A DNA stretch of 64,000 nt from GWF2-38-69 sp965228125 (GCA_965228125.1 OZ245791.1:1240001-1304000); one strand, 5' to 3'. Shown: positions 18,473-27,710, numbered from the stretch's first letter. Numbers and translations are program-made. The notes: a model not told the origin generated them from the letters alone.

Positions 18473-18573
18473 TCTTTAAGTATATGATTCAAGGTTGGCA
18501 TGTCAAATTGATATCATTAGAAATAGTATTCTTGGAAAACTTTAGCATATGGCATTACTATCTAACATATTTT

Positions 18574-18843
18574 CTAAGCTTCAGTTTTAATTTTTATCTC
18601 TCGTGAAAAAAATTTCTTAATGTCGATATCAGGAATTAGTTGCCATGCTCTTTCATGCAGATAAAAAACAATAATTTTCGACAATACTTCTACGCTTCCT
18701 ATTCCGAGTGCGTATTTTATTTCGCCTGTTATTAAATAAGCTATAATAATGGTGTCGCATGTTCCTACTATTCTCCAGCTTATACCCTTTAACAGGCTTT
18801 TTATACGAGAGTCTGACTTTTTGATAACAATTGACTTGTTCAT
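18574..18843 (-). CDS. DUF2061 membrane protein
   Basis: 89-residue DUF2061 protein. Diagnostic features are the opening SRIKSLLKGISWRIVGTCDT, the middle GIGSVEVLSKIIVFYLHERAW and two hydrophobic stretches (about 27-42 and 47-65). The family's function is unknown. It is last in the leftward cysH-cysD-cysN run, 58 bases after the CysNC remnant. In my recollection DUF2061 genes recur beside sulfate-activation genes, so a role in sulfate metabolism is a fair guess. No ligand or enzyme motif is visible. Confidence 0.85.
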   Translation of the reverse strand: MNKSIVIKKSDSRIKSLLKGISWRIVGTCDTIIIAYLITGEIKYALGIGSVEVLSKIIVFYLHERAWQLIPDIDIKKFFSREIKIKTEA

Positions 18844-18901
18844 ATGTATACTTCCTAAATTCTATTTAATAACTTCTTAGATTGCTGACTATACGGTAGA
18901 A

Positions 18902-19186
18902 TCAGATGCAGTATTCGGGTATTACATTCTGACGATTCAATCCTTTCATAACTTCTTCCAGGATATCTGCGTAACTGCTCGAATCAGGAAATTGCATAGT
19001 TGTTTCGCCTGTATTAAGGTCATTATTACCAATGTTAACGATAATGATTTCATAAGGAAAATTCAGGAGTTTCAGAGTTTTCAACTCATATTCATCCATA
19101 TCGCTGATTGATGTAATAAAAATCAATCCTGCGCCTGTCAATATTCTTGCCAATTCTCCTAAACGGCGAAGGTGTTCCTCCCTTCC
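18902..19186 (-). pseudogene. 3' remnant of the CysN-fused APS-kinase-like domain after an in-frame TAG
   Basis: Directly after the TAG that ends cysN (19187-19189), the same frame stays open for 94 codons. It reads GREEHLRRLGELARILTGAG, then LIFITSISDMDEYELK, which aligns with the APS-kinase region GEVAKLFADAGLI...ISP. The TAG therefore interrupts a CysNC fusion rather than marking its natural end. The remnant itself is diverged: the usual ISPFRAxR is SISDMDE. A TTG at 19153 is preceded by AGGAG at a spacing too short for good initiation, so separate translation is doubtful. Confidence 0.75.
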
Positions 19187-20710
19187 CTATATATCGTTAT
19201 TAATATCTGAATCCAGTCCCGTCTTAACGCTTGCCATTCCCATATAGAAAGAATTCAAGCGCATATTAAAGAGTTTGTACTCAAGCTCCTTTGCAATCGA
19301 ATTTGCCATTGCGGTATTTTCGCCGGTAAAGACAATGAATTGCCCTTTGTGATGATTGCGCGCCGACCTGTCCCTTTCGGAAATCAGGCTCTTTTCCCAG
19401 GAAAATTCACGTTGTTCGATATGTTGGTCCAGAATAGAAGTATTATCTCTATCTCTTTCCAGGATAATACCTCCTCCTGCAATCTCATAATCATCAACTA
19501 TTACGAACCTTGCAGTCCCTTCAAAATGACTTATATCGTCAAATGCAATTGGTTTTGCAGTTTCTATTATGCACTTTCCCACATCATGACGGTCAAACTG
19601 TTGTTTGTTGGAGATAGAACTCAATTCCGAGGCATCCAGAACATCTATAACTTCGACCAGTTCCGCCGTAACTCTACTGCTTGCAAGCTTCAGCTTGTAA
19701 CGTTTGTTTTTTATCATGGGAGACTTCCCGAGCCAGAATAAGGTTGCCTTTAATCTGGTACCTGTCAGAGGGGGGATCTCTCCTCTCTTATACATTATTT
19801 CTCCCGGCTTTATAAAAATCTGCTTATCCAGAGTTATTCCTGTCGTATAAGGAGAAGATATTTCCGTTCTGGGTATAACGTTGAAGCCCTCGATGCTTTT
19901 TACAGTAGAATCCTTTCCGGAAGGAAGAAAGACCACTTGGTCTCCCACCTTTATGATTCCGGATTCTATTGTGCCTGCCACTATTCTTCTTGCATCATTC
20001 TGTTCTGTAAATTTATATATATCCTGAACAGGAAATCTTAAGGGCTTATCCGTTTTCATGGAACTCTTGCTGAACATCTCCATCTGTTCCAAAAGAGCAG
20101 GCCCCTCATACCATGATATATTAGAAGAGTGCGTTACAATATTATCACCTTTAATGGCACTGATCGGAATATAATTAACGGCTGTTACTCCTATCGTATC
20201 CAGGAATTTTTTGTATTCTTCCGTTATGTTTTTAAAAACAACTTCGTCATAATTGACAAGATCAATCTTGTTTATAACTACGGCTATCTGCTTTACTCCA
20301 AGCATGGACAACATATAGCCATGCCTTCTGGAGTTTTCCTGTATTCCTTCTTTTGCGTCTATTACAAGAACAGCGCTGTCCGCCTTGGCTGCGCCTGTGC
20401 ACATATTCTTCAGGAATTCTATATGCCCTGGAGCATCGATAATGATATAGTTCCGTTTTTCGGTTTTGAAAAAGCATCTGGCCATATCAATAGTAATGCC
20501 CTGACTCTGCTCATCCTTCAGCGCATCAAGTAGAAATGCGTATTCGAAAGGCTTTGAATTCTTTCTGCAATGTTCTTTTATTGATTCAAGTTTTCCTTGG
20601 GGTAAAGACTTCGTATCGGCAAGAAGTCTGCCAACAATTGTACTCTTGCCATGATCCACATGTCCTACAATGGCGACTTTTAAATGTTCTTTATTAAGCT
20701 TGCTGTTCAT
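19187..20710 (-). CDS. cysN: sulfate adenylyltransferase subunit 1 (GTPase) with truncated, degenerate APS-kinase tail
   Basis: GTPase subunit of ATP sulfurylase; with CysD it makes APS from sulfate and ATP. The G1 box GHVDHGKST (16-24), DAPGH and NKIDL are intact, as are the two beta-barrel domains. From about residue 445 (WEKSLISERDRSARNHHKGQ) the protein enters an APS-kinase domain, but the P-loop expected as TGLSGSGKST reads TGENTAMANS. The substrate loop is also changed, and an in-frame TAG ends the chain at residue 507. The tail therefore cannot phosphorylate APS. The GTPase part looks functional. Order: cysH, cysD, cysN, DUF2061, all leftward. Confidence 0.93.
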   Translation of the reverse strand: MNSKLNKEHLKVAIVGHVDHGKSTIVGRLLADTKSLPQGKLESIKEHCRKNSKPFEYAFLLDALKDEQSQGITIDMARCFFKTEKRNYIIIDAPGHIEFLKNMCTGAAKADSAVLVIDAKEGIQENSRRHGYMLSMLGVKQIAVVINKIDLVNYDEVVFKNITEEYKKFLDTIGVTAVNYIPISAIKGDNIVTHSSNISWYEGPALLEQMEMFSKSSMKTDKPLRFPVQDIYKFTEQNDARRIVAGTIESGIIKVGDQVVFLPSGKDSTVKSIEGFNVIPRTEISSPYTTGITLDKQIFIKPGEIMYKRGEIPPLTGTRLKATLFWLGKSPMIKNKRYKLKLASSRVTAELVEVIDVLDASELSSISNKQQFDRHDVGKCIIETAKPIAFDDISHFEGTARFVIVDDYEIAGGGIILERDRDNTSILDQHIEQREFSWEKSLISERDRSARNHHKGQFIVFTGENTAMANSIAKELEYKLFNMRLNSFYMGMASVKTGLDSDINNDI

Positions 20711-20765
20711 AAAATATTTTCTTTGGTTTTCTGTTTAAAATTCACTTTTTTGCTGTTAGGTTTGC

Positions 20766-21647
20766 TCACATGTAGCCTTCTCTCCGCAATGTTTCCAAAC
20801 CTCCTCCGTCATCTTTATCCTGAGCCCTTCCTGCTCTTTCCGCTATGTTAGAAAACTTTCCGGTTTTCAACTCCCTGATAATGTCTTCTACATTTTTTGC
20901 ATCAGACTCTACCGGCGATGTGCACGGGTAGCATCCTAATGATCTGAAGCGCTTGTTGTTGCCATTGTCGAAATACAGTGAAGTTATCGGAATATTTTCC
21001 TTTCCTATATATTCCCAGATATCAAGTTCTGTCCAATCCAGCAGAGGATGTATCCGCAAGTGGGTTCCAGGGGCAAAATCAGTCTTATATTGATTCCACA
21101 ATTCGGGAGGCTGGTCATCCACATCCCAGTCGTTATCCTTATTCCTAGGGGAAAAACAACGCTCTTTGGACCTGCTGCCTTCTTCATCTGCCCTTACCCC
21201 GACAATGACTCCGGTATACGCCTGTTTGTCCGCATCAGGTTCAAACTTTCCGCTCTTATGGTTAAGGCGGTACCTTGGCCATTCTCCGGAAAGCGTATGC
21301 TTCAGAGCTTCGCTCTTAAGCATCCTGCAGCACGTCAACCTGTCGACCTTGCCTCCCGGAAAACTCAGATTTTCAGATATAGCTTTCTCATTTTTTCCCA
21401 CGACAAGGTTCAAATTCCATTTCAATGCTACTTCATCCCTGTATCGTATCATCTCAGGTATTTTGAAATTCGTGTCAATGTGCAGCAGAGGAAACGGAAT
21501 ATGACCGAAAAAAGCTTTTCTTGCTAGCCATAGCAATACTGTACTGTCCTTGCCTATTGACCATAACATGACCAAGTTCTTGAATTCCTTGTATGATTCT
21601 CTTAATATATAAACACTTGTAGCTTCCAATTCTTCCAGATGATCCAT
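20766..21647 (-). CDS. cysD: sulfate adenylyltransferase subunit 2
   Basis: ATP-PP-loop subunit of ATP sulfurylase. The PP-loop LWSIGKDSTVLLW (30-35 is SIGKDS) is followed by FPLLHIDTNFKIPEMI and, near the C-terminus, SLGCYPCTSPVES. The last residues, GGGLETLRREGYM, are the standard CysD end. The frame is open 49 codons further upstream, but the ATG at 21647 (MDHLEELEATSVYILRE) matches the family, has an AAGGAT site and leaves an 11-base gap after cysH. Length is 293. It pairs with CysN downstream. Confidence 0.96.
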   Translation of the reverse strand: MDHLEELEATSVYILRESYKEFKNLVMLWSIGKDSTVLLWLARKAFFGHIPFPLLHIDTNFKIPEMIRYRDEVALKWNLNLVVGKNEKAISENLSFPGGKVDRLTCCRMLKSEALKHTLSGEWPRYRLNHKSGKFEPDADKQAYTGVIVGVRADEEGSRSKERCFSPRNKDNDWDVDDQPPELWNQYKTDFAPGTHLRIHPLLDWTELDIWEYIGKENIPITSLYFDNGNNKRFRSLGCYPCTSPVESDAKNVEDIIRELKTGKFSNIAERAGRAQDKDDGGGLETLRREGYM

Positions 21648-21658
21648 TTTTGTTATCC

Positions 21659-22396
21659 TTAGTTTTGTATGTTTCGATACACTTTCCCGTTTAAAAAATG
21701 CAAACCGCATTCCTTGTGTTCCGGGGATTCCCACCACCATCTTCCATCCCTTACATGAGACCTTTCCCTTACACTTCGTGTACAACATGCACATCCTATG
21801 CTAGGGTATCCCTGCTTATGCAGCCTGTTGTATGGCACATTATTGGCTTCTATATATTTCCATATATCGTCATCGTCCCATTCCAGCAGAGGAGATAATT
21901 TTAATAACTCAAAATTATGATCCCACTCTATTTTTTCCATATTCTCTCTGGTAACAGATTGCTGCTTTCTTAATCCGCATATCCACATGCTCTTATTTTG
22001 TAACTCCTTCTTAAGCGGGGATATTTTCCTGGCATAGCAGCATTTTTTCCTATTTTCTATGCTCGAATAGAACCCGTTTATTCCGTATGTTCCCACATAT
22101 TCTTCTACTTCTTTATGATCCGGAAAGAGGACTTTTATTTTTATTCCATACTTGCGTTCAGTTTCCTCCAGTAGTTCATAAGTCTCCTGAAAGAGCCTTC
22201 CGGTATCGAGAGTTATAATCTGGATATTGAGTTTGTTCTTATGCATAATGTCGGTTATTATCTGATCCTCCAGGCCTAGCGAACTTGAAAAGACGATTCC
22301 GTCCCTATAGTTCTCAATTCCCCAAATCAGAGATTCTTCTGCTGAAAGGTTTTTTACTTCTTCGAGTTTTCTCGTAAAATTGTTCTTATTTAACAT
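21659..22396 (-). CDS. cysH: assimilatory APS reductase (CysH family with [4Fe-4S] cysteines)
   Basis: Thioredoxin- or glutathione-dependent reductase making sulfite. It keeps the catalytic ECGLH at C230 and, unlike E. coli PAPS reductase, has the cluster cysteines C119-C120 and C202/C205 (SIGCACCTRSV). This four-cysteine set marks [4Fe-4S] APS reductases, which use APS directly. That fits the loss of the APS-kinase P-loop in CysN. It is first of the cys run, with cysD starting 11 bases after its stop. Upstream (22397-22499) is an AT-rich divergent promoter shared with the MFS gene. Length 245. Confidence 0.93.
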   Translation of the reverse strand: MLNKNNFTRKLEEVKNLSAEESLIWGIENYRDGIVFSSSLGLEDQIITDIMHKNKLNIQIITLDTGRLFQETYELLEETERKYGIKIKVLFPDHKEVEEYVGTYGINGFYSSIENRKKCCYARKISPLKKELQNKSMWICGLRKQQSVTRENMEKIEWDHNFELLKLSPLLEWDDDDIWKYIEANNVPYNRLHKQGYPSIGCACCTRSVRERSHVRDGRWWWESPEHKECGLHFLNGKVYRNIQN

Positions 22397-22428
22397 AGAA
22401 ATTTTAGTATTTATTATCTATACCTTAT

Positions 22429-22457
22429 ATACTTTATCATATTAGTAATAATTATAG
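22429..22457. promoter_or_regulatory. AT-rich element shared by the cysH and Rrf2 upstream regions
   Basis: This stretch (ATACTTTATCATATTAG then TAATAATTATAG) closely resembles 23730-23760 upstream of the Rrf2 gene (ATACTTTACTTATATTA then TAATGATTATATAG). Both lie before genes of the sulfur block. They may be binding sites for the Rrf2 regulator or simply similar promoters. Low complexity makes chance similarity possible. Confidence 0.3.
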
Positions 22458-22499
22458 TAATGCATTGTTTGAAATAAAAAAAGGGCTTTTTGTAAAAAA

Positions 22500-23717
22500 A
22501 TGAAAAAAATTTATATTCCGGTGCTGATACTGTTTATTGATGCATTAATACTTGGGTTGGTTTTTCCCTTGATCCCTGCGTTAATCCTTAATGTTAAATA
22601 CGGCCTTGTCACGGGCGGGCTTTTAGACAGAAATTTCATATACGGTATAGCGGTAACAGTATTCCCTCTTTTCAGTATTATTGGAATGTATCTTTTGGGA
22701 AATTTATCGGATAAGGGAGGAAGAATTCTTTCATTGATTCTAGGGGTAGGAGGGAAAGCTCTCTCAATAGCTCTTATCTCTGCTGCAGTAATCACTCACG
22801 AGTACAAAATCCTGATATTGGCCCAGATGATATTTGGATTTTCAGGAGGAATATTTGCCGTAGCTATTGCCGCTGCGATTGACCATTCCTCGGGACGTTT
22901 TATTGAAAATACTATAAAGTGGCCTGTTTTTGCACATATCATGGGATTAACTGTCGGATCGTTTACCGGAGGGATTGTAACCAAGTTATGTGCAAACAGA
23001 ATATCTGTCTCTCTTATTATTGCGTTTGGCCTATGCATAATATCATCAATTATAATTTCTTTTCAGAAAGGCAATCTGGAGAATTCCATACAAAGAAAGA
23101 GGCCGGCAATATCTGATGTTCTTCGAACTATATTGAAAAACAGAGATATCATGCAATTGAGCCTAGCATATTTCTTCTATCTGATGGGATGGAGTATTTT
23201 TACAATTTCGATTAAGTATGTTTTCGTCAGTATCTTCGGATATGCAGCACCGGGTCTTAGCATACTTGGCGCCGCCAACGGAGGAACAGCAGCTATAATG
23301 CTGTTTATCATACTGCCTTTTATTTTGGTCCGCTTCACTTCTCTGAAAAAATTTTTTGCCTTTGCGTTTATTCTTATTATAACGGCGGTAATAATTACAA
23401 TTGTTGTTTCAAATAACCTCATTTATGTCTGGACAGGGAATATTACAATACACTTATTAGGGGCATTTGTTTCGTTAGAATTTATGTCCGAATTCTCAAA
23501 TAAGGTCGGCAGAGAAATACAAGGAACAATAATGGGATTTACCGGTGCTCTGACAGGAATTGCACTAACTTTTTCCGGAGTGATTTCTATGTTTACATTA
23601 AAGAAGTTAGAAAAAAACACCTTATTTATTGCTATTGTCTGCCTTCTTGCCGCCGCTCTTATATATAAATTCACAAACCGTGGCCGCACGGAAAAATCCG
23701 AAAAAATAATTTACTAG
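22500..23717 (+). CDS. MFS transporter, TetA/multidrug-like
   Basis: 405-residue permease with twelve predicted helices. The early segment IYIPVLILFIDALILGLVFP and the MFS loop GNLSDKGGRILSLILG are typical of the TetA/DHA1-like branch. A basic central loop (KGNLENSIQRKRPAISDVL) separates the halves. It is divergent from cysH and precedes the Rrf2-cysK unit by 74 bases, placing it inside the sulfur block. It could export cysteine or a toxic intermediate, or import a sulfur source. No sulfate permease is otherwise in view, but MFS proteins of this branch are not known sulfate carriers. Confidence 0.85.
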   Translation: MKKIYIPVLILFIDALILGLVFPLIPALILNVKYGLVTGGLLDRNFIYGIAVTVFPLFSIIGMYLLGNLSDKGGRILSLILGVGGKALSIALISAAVITHEYKILILAQMIFGFSGGIFAVAIAAAIDHSSGRFIENTIKWPVFAHIMGLTVGSFTGGIVTKLCANRISVSLIIAFGLCIISSIIISFQKGNLENSIQRKRPAISDVLRTILKNRDIMQLSLAYFFYLMGWSIFTISIKYVFVSIFGYAAPGLSILGAANGGTAAIMLFIILPFILVRFTSLKKFFAFAFILIITAVIITIVVSNNLIYVWTGNITIHLLGAFVSLEFMSEFSNKVGREIQGTIMGFTGALTGIALTFSGVISMFTLKKLEKNTLFIAIVCLLAAALIYKFTNRGRTEKSEKIIY

Positions 23718-23729
23718 ATGGCAAAAATG

Positions 23730-23760
23730 ATACTTTACTTATATTATAATGATTATATAG
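23730..23760. promoter_or_regulatory. AT-rich element upstream of the Rrf2-cysK operon
   Basis: Second copy of the AT-rich element also found at 22429-22457. It lies 31-61 bases before the Rrf2 ATG, where a promoter or autoregulatory site would be expected, and includes TATAAT-like sequence (TATTATAAT). Regulatory function is inferred from position and similarity only. Confidence 0.3.
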
Positions 23761-23791
23761 TATAGAGTTTTTTAATGTAAGAAAGGAGATT

Positions 23792-24226
23792 ATGAAACTG
23801 ACAACAAAAACAAGGTATAGTTTGAGAATATTATGCCAGCTTGCATCCACATATAATGGATCTCCGATACGGAGCAAGGAAATAGCGGAGAAGCAGCAGA
23901 TTCCCGAACCTTATTTAGAACAGATTATGCTGTCCCTTAAGTCCTCAGGGATAGTCAATACTGTAAGAGGATGTAACGGAGGTTTTGTGCTATTGAAACC
24001 TCCTGAGGAAACAACAGTACTTGAGATTATGGAGCTATTTGAAGGGAAAATTGAGTTTTCCGACTGCAACAAGAATAGCTCTACATGTTCCATGCTTTAT
24101 CGATGTCCCACTACGAAAATCTGGGCAACTCTTGCAAAAAACTTAAGAGAAGAAGCAGGGAAAATCACACTTGCTGAGGTAATTAAAAACAATCAACCCG
24201 AAAACATAAATGAGTATATAATATGA
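23792..24226 (+). CDS. Rrf2-family transcriptional regulator (IscR/CymR-like)
   Basis: 144-residue winged-helix regulator. The N-terminus MKLTTKTRYSLRILCQLA and recognition region EPYLEQIMLSLKSSGIVNTVRG define Rrf2. Three cysteines in the C-terminal half (C92, C99, C105) resemble the cluster-ligand set of IscR, although the spacing is CX6CX5C rather than CX5CX5C. Either an Fe-S sensor or a CymR-like cysteine-metabolism regulator is possible. Its place directly before cysK (overlap ATGA) makes it the likely regulator of this sulfur operon; CymR acts together with CysK in Bacillus. A strong AAGGAG site precedes the ATG. Confidence 0.9.
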   Translation: MKLTTKTRYSLRILCQLASTYNGSPIRSKEIAEKQQIPEPYLEQIMLSLKSSGIVNTVRGCNGGFVLLKPPEETTVLEIMELFEGKIEFSDCNKNSSTCSMLYRCPTTKIWATLAKNLREEAGKITLAEVIKNNQPENINEYII

Positions 24227-25140
24227 AAATATATGAAGAAATAAGCAAAACTACAGGGAACACTCCGTTAGTAAAAATCAACAGATTAAGCAAAGGATCC
24301 TCCATCTTTGCCAAGTTGGAATTTTTTAATCCGACATCAAGTATAAAAGACAGAATAGCAGTAAACATGATTAATGATGCCGAAAGGGAAAGCTTGCTCA
24401 AACCGGGAGGCGTTATCATAGAGCCCACCAGTGGGAATACCGGAATAGGCTTGGCAATGGTAGCTGCCTCGAGAGGTTACAGACTGATTATTACCATGCC
24501 TGAAACTATGTCGTTGGAAAGGCAGAACCTGATGAAATATTTTGGCGCTGAATTGGTTCTTACCGAAGGGGCACAGGGGATGAATGGAGCCATTGCCATG
24601 GCAGAGAAGTTGTTGAAAGAAATTCCCAACTCCTATATGCCTCAACAGTTTAAGAATAACTCGAATCCTGAAATACATTATAAGACAACCGGCCCTGAAA
24701 TCTGGGACGCTATGGACGGCAAGATAGATATTTTTGTCGCAGGCGTTGGCACAGGAGGGACTATCACAGGTGTCGGGAAATATCTTAAGGAAAAAAATCC
24801 TGGCATAATGATAGTGGCAGTTGAGCCTGAGACATCAGCTGTTCTTTCAGGCGAACAAAAGGGGAGGCACGGCATACAGGGAATAGGCGCAGGCTTCATT
24901 CCTGAAGTATTGAATAAGGATGTTTATAATGAAATTATCAGGGTTTCCGATGATAATGCGCTAAAGACATCAAGACTCCTTGCCCAAAAGGAAGGAATAC
25001 TTGCGGGAATCAGTGCCGGCGCCGCAATGTTTGCTGCTGTTGAATTATCTGACAGAGAAGAAAACAGAAATAAGAATATAGTGGTAATTGTCCCAGATAC
25101 AGGAGAAAGGTATCTGTCAACAGATTTATTTAAAATCTAA
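24223..25140 (+). CDS. cysK: cysteine synthase (O-acetylserine sulfhydrylase)
   Basis: PLP enzyme joining sulfide to O-acetylserine. Lys42 in PTSSIKDRIA binds PLP. SGNTGIGLAMVAASRGY is the substrate loop, and GTGGTITGVGKYLKE holds the phosphate site. Length 305 is normal. Its start overlaps the Rrf2 stop by 4 bp. It could also act as partner of the Rrf2 protein, as CysK does with CymR in Bacillus; that is inference. Confidence 0.96.
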   Translation: MKIYEEISKTTGNTPLVKINRLSKGSSIFAKLEFFNPTSSIKDRIAVNMINDAERESLLKPGGVIIEPTSGNTGIGLAMVAASRGYRLIITMPETMSLERQNLMKYFGAELVLTEGAQGMNGAIAMAEKLLKEIPNSYMPQQFKNNSNPEIHYKTTGPEIWDAMDGKIDIFVAGVGTGGTITGVGKYLKEKNPGIMIVAVEPETSAVLSGEQKGRHGIQGIGAGFIPEVLNKDVYNEIIRVSDDNALKTSRLLAQKEGILAGISAGAAMFAAVELSDREENRNKNIVVIVPDTGERYLSTDLFKI

Positions 25141-25210
25141 CCTGTTGACCACAAATAAGAAACTACATATTCCAGGAAATCAAAAGTCATAAATTATAAC
25201 TGAGGCGATT

Positions 25211-26506
25211 ATGGAAAAATTAGGAAATTCTACAATATCATTACATGGAAGTTACAGCTCAGACCCGATAACCGGTTCTTGTGCCGTACCTATCTATCAG
25301 ACTACAAGCTATGTTTTTAAATCTTCAGAACATGCGGCAAACTTGTTTGCTCTGAAAGAATTTGGCAATATCTACACCCGCTTGATGAACCCCACCACTG
25401 ATATTCTTGAAAAGAGAATAGCATCTATTGAAGACGGGACCGGTGCTCTTGCCACATCAAGCGGAATGGCCGCAATATTTCTGTCTGTAACAAATATTGC
25501 AAAAGCCGGAGACCATATAATCTCTTCCGGCTCGCTTTACGGCGGCACAGAAACGCTTTTCAGGTATACCTTACCAAGATTTGGAATAGAAGTAACGTTC
25601 TTGGATGAATTCACGCCTGATAAAATAAAAGCCAATATCAAGGCACACACCAAGCTTATTTACGGCGAAACAATAGGAAATCCAAAAGGTGATGTGCCTG
25701 ATTTTGAAAGAATAACATCCGTGGCTCATGAGAATAAATTGCCGGTCATCATAGACAATACTTTTGCCCCGATTATCTGCAAACCTTTCGAATATGGAGT
25801 GGATATCGTTGTATATTCGACGACAAAATGGATTGGCGGACACGGTACATCAATCGGGGGAATGATTGTCGATAGCGGCAGATTCGACTGGTCAAGCGGG
25901 CGTTTTCCGGAATTTACCGAACCTGATGAGAGTTATCATGGCGTTGTTTATTGGGACGCACTCAAAAATGTTCCAGGCGTAGGAAATATAGCATATATTA
26001 CAAAGGCAAGAGTCCAGGGAATGAGAAATATAGGCCCCTGCCCCAGCCCGACAAATTCTTTCTACACGATTCAGGGACTAGAAACGCTTTCGCTGCGAAT
26101 AGCCAAACACAGCGAAAACGCTGTTCTCCTTGCTGAATACCTGAGAAGCAACAAGTCAGTATCAACTGTTAATTGTCTCGGCCTTACCAACCATCCGTAC
26201 CATAATATCGCAAAAAAATATCTTAAGGGCGGATTCGGCTCTGTTCTGACCTTCGAGATAAAAGGCGGTGTTCAGGCAGGGAAGAAATTCATTGACAATG
26301 TAAAACTGGCAAAGCACCTTGCTAATGTGGGAGACGCCAGGACTCTTGTTATCCATCCTGCTTCCACTACACATCAACAAATGTCCGAAGAGGCAAAGGA
26401 AATAGCCGGCGTGACTCCAGGATTAATAAGAGTTTCCGTAGGAATAGAAGACATTCAGGATATAATAGCAGATTTCGACCAGGCATTACAAACAATAACC
26501 ACGTAA
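25211..26506 (+). CDS. metY: O-acetylhomoserine sulfhydrylase
   Basis: PLP-dependent gamma-replacement enzyme making homocysteine from O-acetylhomoserine and sulfide. PLP lysine is K206 (YSTTKWIGGHG). The long form (431 residues), the NIYTRLMNPTTD block and the extended insert around CPSPTNSFYTIQGLETL distinguish MetY from the shorter MetB/MetC proteins. It follows cysK by 70 bases with an AGGCGA site. Together with cysK it gives two outlets for sulfide. Confidence 0.94.
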   Translation: MEKLGNSTISLHGSYSSDPITGSCAVPIYQTTSYVFKSSEHAANLFALKEFGNIYTRLMNPTTDILEKRIASIEDGTGALATSSGMAAIFLSVTNIAKAGDHIISSGSLYGGTETLFRYTLPRFGIEVTFLDEFTPDKIKANIKAHTKLIYGETIGNPKGDVPDFERITSVAHENKLPVIIDNTFAPIICKPFEYGVDIVVYSTTKWIGGHGTSIGGMIVDSGRFDWSSGRFPEFTEPDESYHGVVYWDALKNVPGVGNIAYITKARVQGMRNIGPCPSPTNSFYTIQGLETLSLRIAKHSENAVLLAEYLRSNKSVSTVNCLGLTNHPYHNIAKKYLKGGFGSVLTFEIKGGVQAGKKFIDNVKLAKHLANVGDARTLVIHPASTTHQQMSEEAKEIAGVTPGLIRVSVGIEDIQDIIADFDQALQTITT

Positions 26507-26552
26507 TCAGGGTCTTTGAATATGAAAAGACTTTCTGAAAAGTAGAAATAGT

Positions 26553-27710
26553 ATGCCTGAACTGAACAAAAACTTAAAGTATTTTACAGAATCTGTAATC
26601 AGGAAAATGACACGAATGGCATTGAAATACGATGCCATCAACCTTTCGCAGGGATTTCCGGATTTTGATCCCCCGTTTGAGCTGCTTGAAGCTTTGAAGA
26701 AAGTCAGCTTAAAAGGGCCTCATCAATATGCAGTAACATGGGGAGCAAAAAACTTTCGGGAAGCTCTTGCGCAGAAACAGTCAAAATATATGGGAATACC
26801 CATTAATCCCGACACCAATATTGTTGTTACCTGCGGAAGCACCGAAGCAATGATGGTTGCTTTGACTACGATATGCAATAAAGAAGATAAAGTCATAATA
26901 TTTTCTCCTTTTTATGAAAATTATGGCGCTGATACAATTCTGTCCGGAGCAGAACCAATTTTTGTTCCTTTGAATCCTCCTGATTTTAGCTTTAATCCAG
27001 ATGATTTAATAAGAGCATTTAAATTGAAGCCAAAAGCAATAGTATTATGCAATCCTTCGAATCCTACCGGCAAAGTGTTCAGCAAAGAGGAATTGAAGTT
27101 TATTGCTGGACTGGCCAGAGAAAACGATACCTTTGTCGTAACAGATGAGGTCTACGAGCATATAGTCTATAAACCATATAAACATAATTATATTGCTTCT
27201 TTGCCAGGAATGTTTGACCTGACTATTTCATGCAGCTCGCTTTCAAAAACTTATTCCATTACAGGCTGGAGACTTGGATATATTATCGCTTCAGAGAAGA
27301 TTATAAATGAAGCAAGAAAAGTGCATGACTTTTTAACCGTAGGCGCAGCCGCTCCTTTGCAGGAAGCCGCCGTTACCGCGCTTAAGTTCCCTGACTCATA
27401 TTATATCGAACTCCAGAATAAATATACCGAAATGAAAAATACTTTTCTTAGCGGTTTAGAGAGGATAGGACTAAAATACACAAATCCTCAAGGCGCATAT
27501 TATGTCATGGTAGACATAAGAGAATTTGGCAGGAAAAATGATGTAGAATTTTGCGAATGGATGATTGAGAAGATAGGGGTTGCGGCTGTTCCGGGTTCGA
27601 GCTTCTTCAGAGAAAATATTAATAATTATATAAGATTCCATTTTGCCAAGAAACTTGACACGCTGAATTCTGCACTACTGAGGCTGGAAAGGCTTAATAA
27701 TTACAGATGA
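26553..27710 (+). CDS. class I aminotransferase, methionine/kynurenine-type
   Basis: PLP aminotransferase of 385 residues. PLP lysine is K232 in SSLSKTYSITGWRLGY. Also visible are NLSQGFPDFDPP near the start, CNPSNPTGKVF and TDEVYEHIVY. The overall pattern is closest to the YbdL/KAT branch, which uses methionine or aromatic amino acids, rather than plain aspartate aminotransferase. In this sulfur operon it may salvage methionine from its keto acid. The exact substrate is uncertain. Confidence 0.88.
   Translation: MPELNKNLKYFTESVIRKMTRMALKYDAINLSQGFPDFDPPFELLEALKKVSLKGPHQYAVTWGAKNFREALAQKQSKYMGIPINPDTNIVVTCGSTEAMMVALTTICNKEDKVIIFSPFYENYGADTILSGAEPIFVPLNPPDFSFNPDDLIRAFKLKPKAIVLCNPSNPTGKVFSKEELKFIAGLARENDTFVVTDEVYEHIVYKPYKHNYIASLPGMFDLTISCSSLSKTYSITGWRLGYIIASEKIINEARKVHDFLTVGAAAPLQEAAVTALKFPDSYYIELQNKYTEMKNTFLSGLERIGLKYTNPQGAYYVMVDIREFGRKNDVEFCEWMIEKIGVAAVPGSSFFRENINNYIRFHFAKKLDTLNSALLRLERLNNYR

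Noticed and set aside
19187..19189. TAG as pyrrolysine or read-through codon
   Set aside because: No pyl genes or stem-loop seen here; an upstream P-loop loss in the same domain makes plain decay simpler. The TAA at 2898 likewise cannot be a Sec or Pyl codon.
25141..25210. SAM riboswitch before metY
   Set aside because: Only 70 bases lie between cysK and metY, too short for a full aptamer plus terminator, and no hallmark stems are seen.
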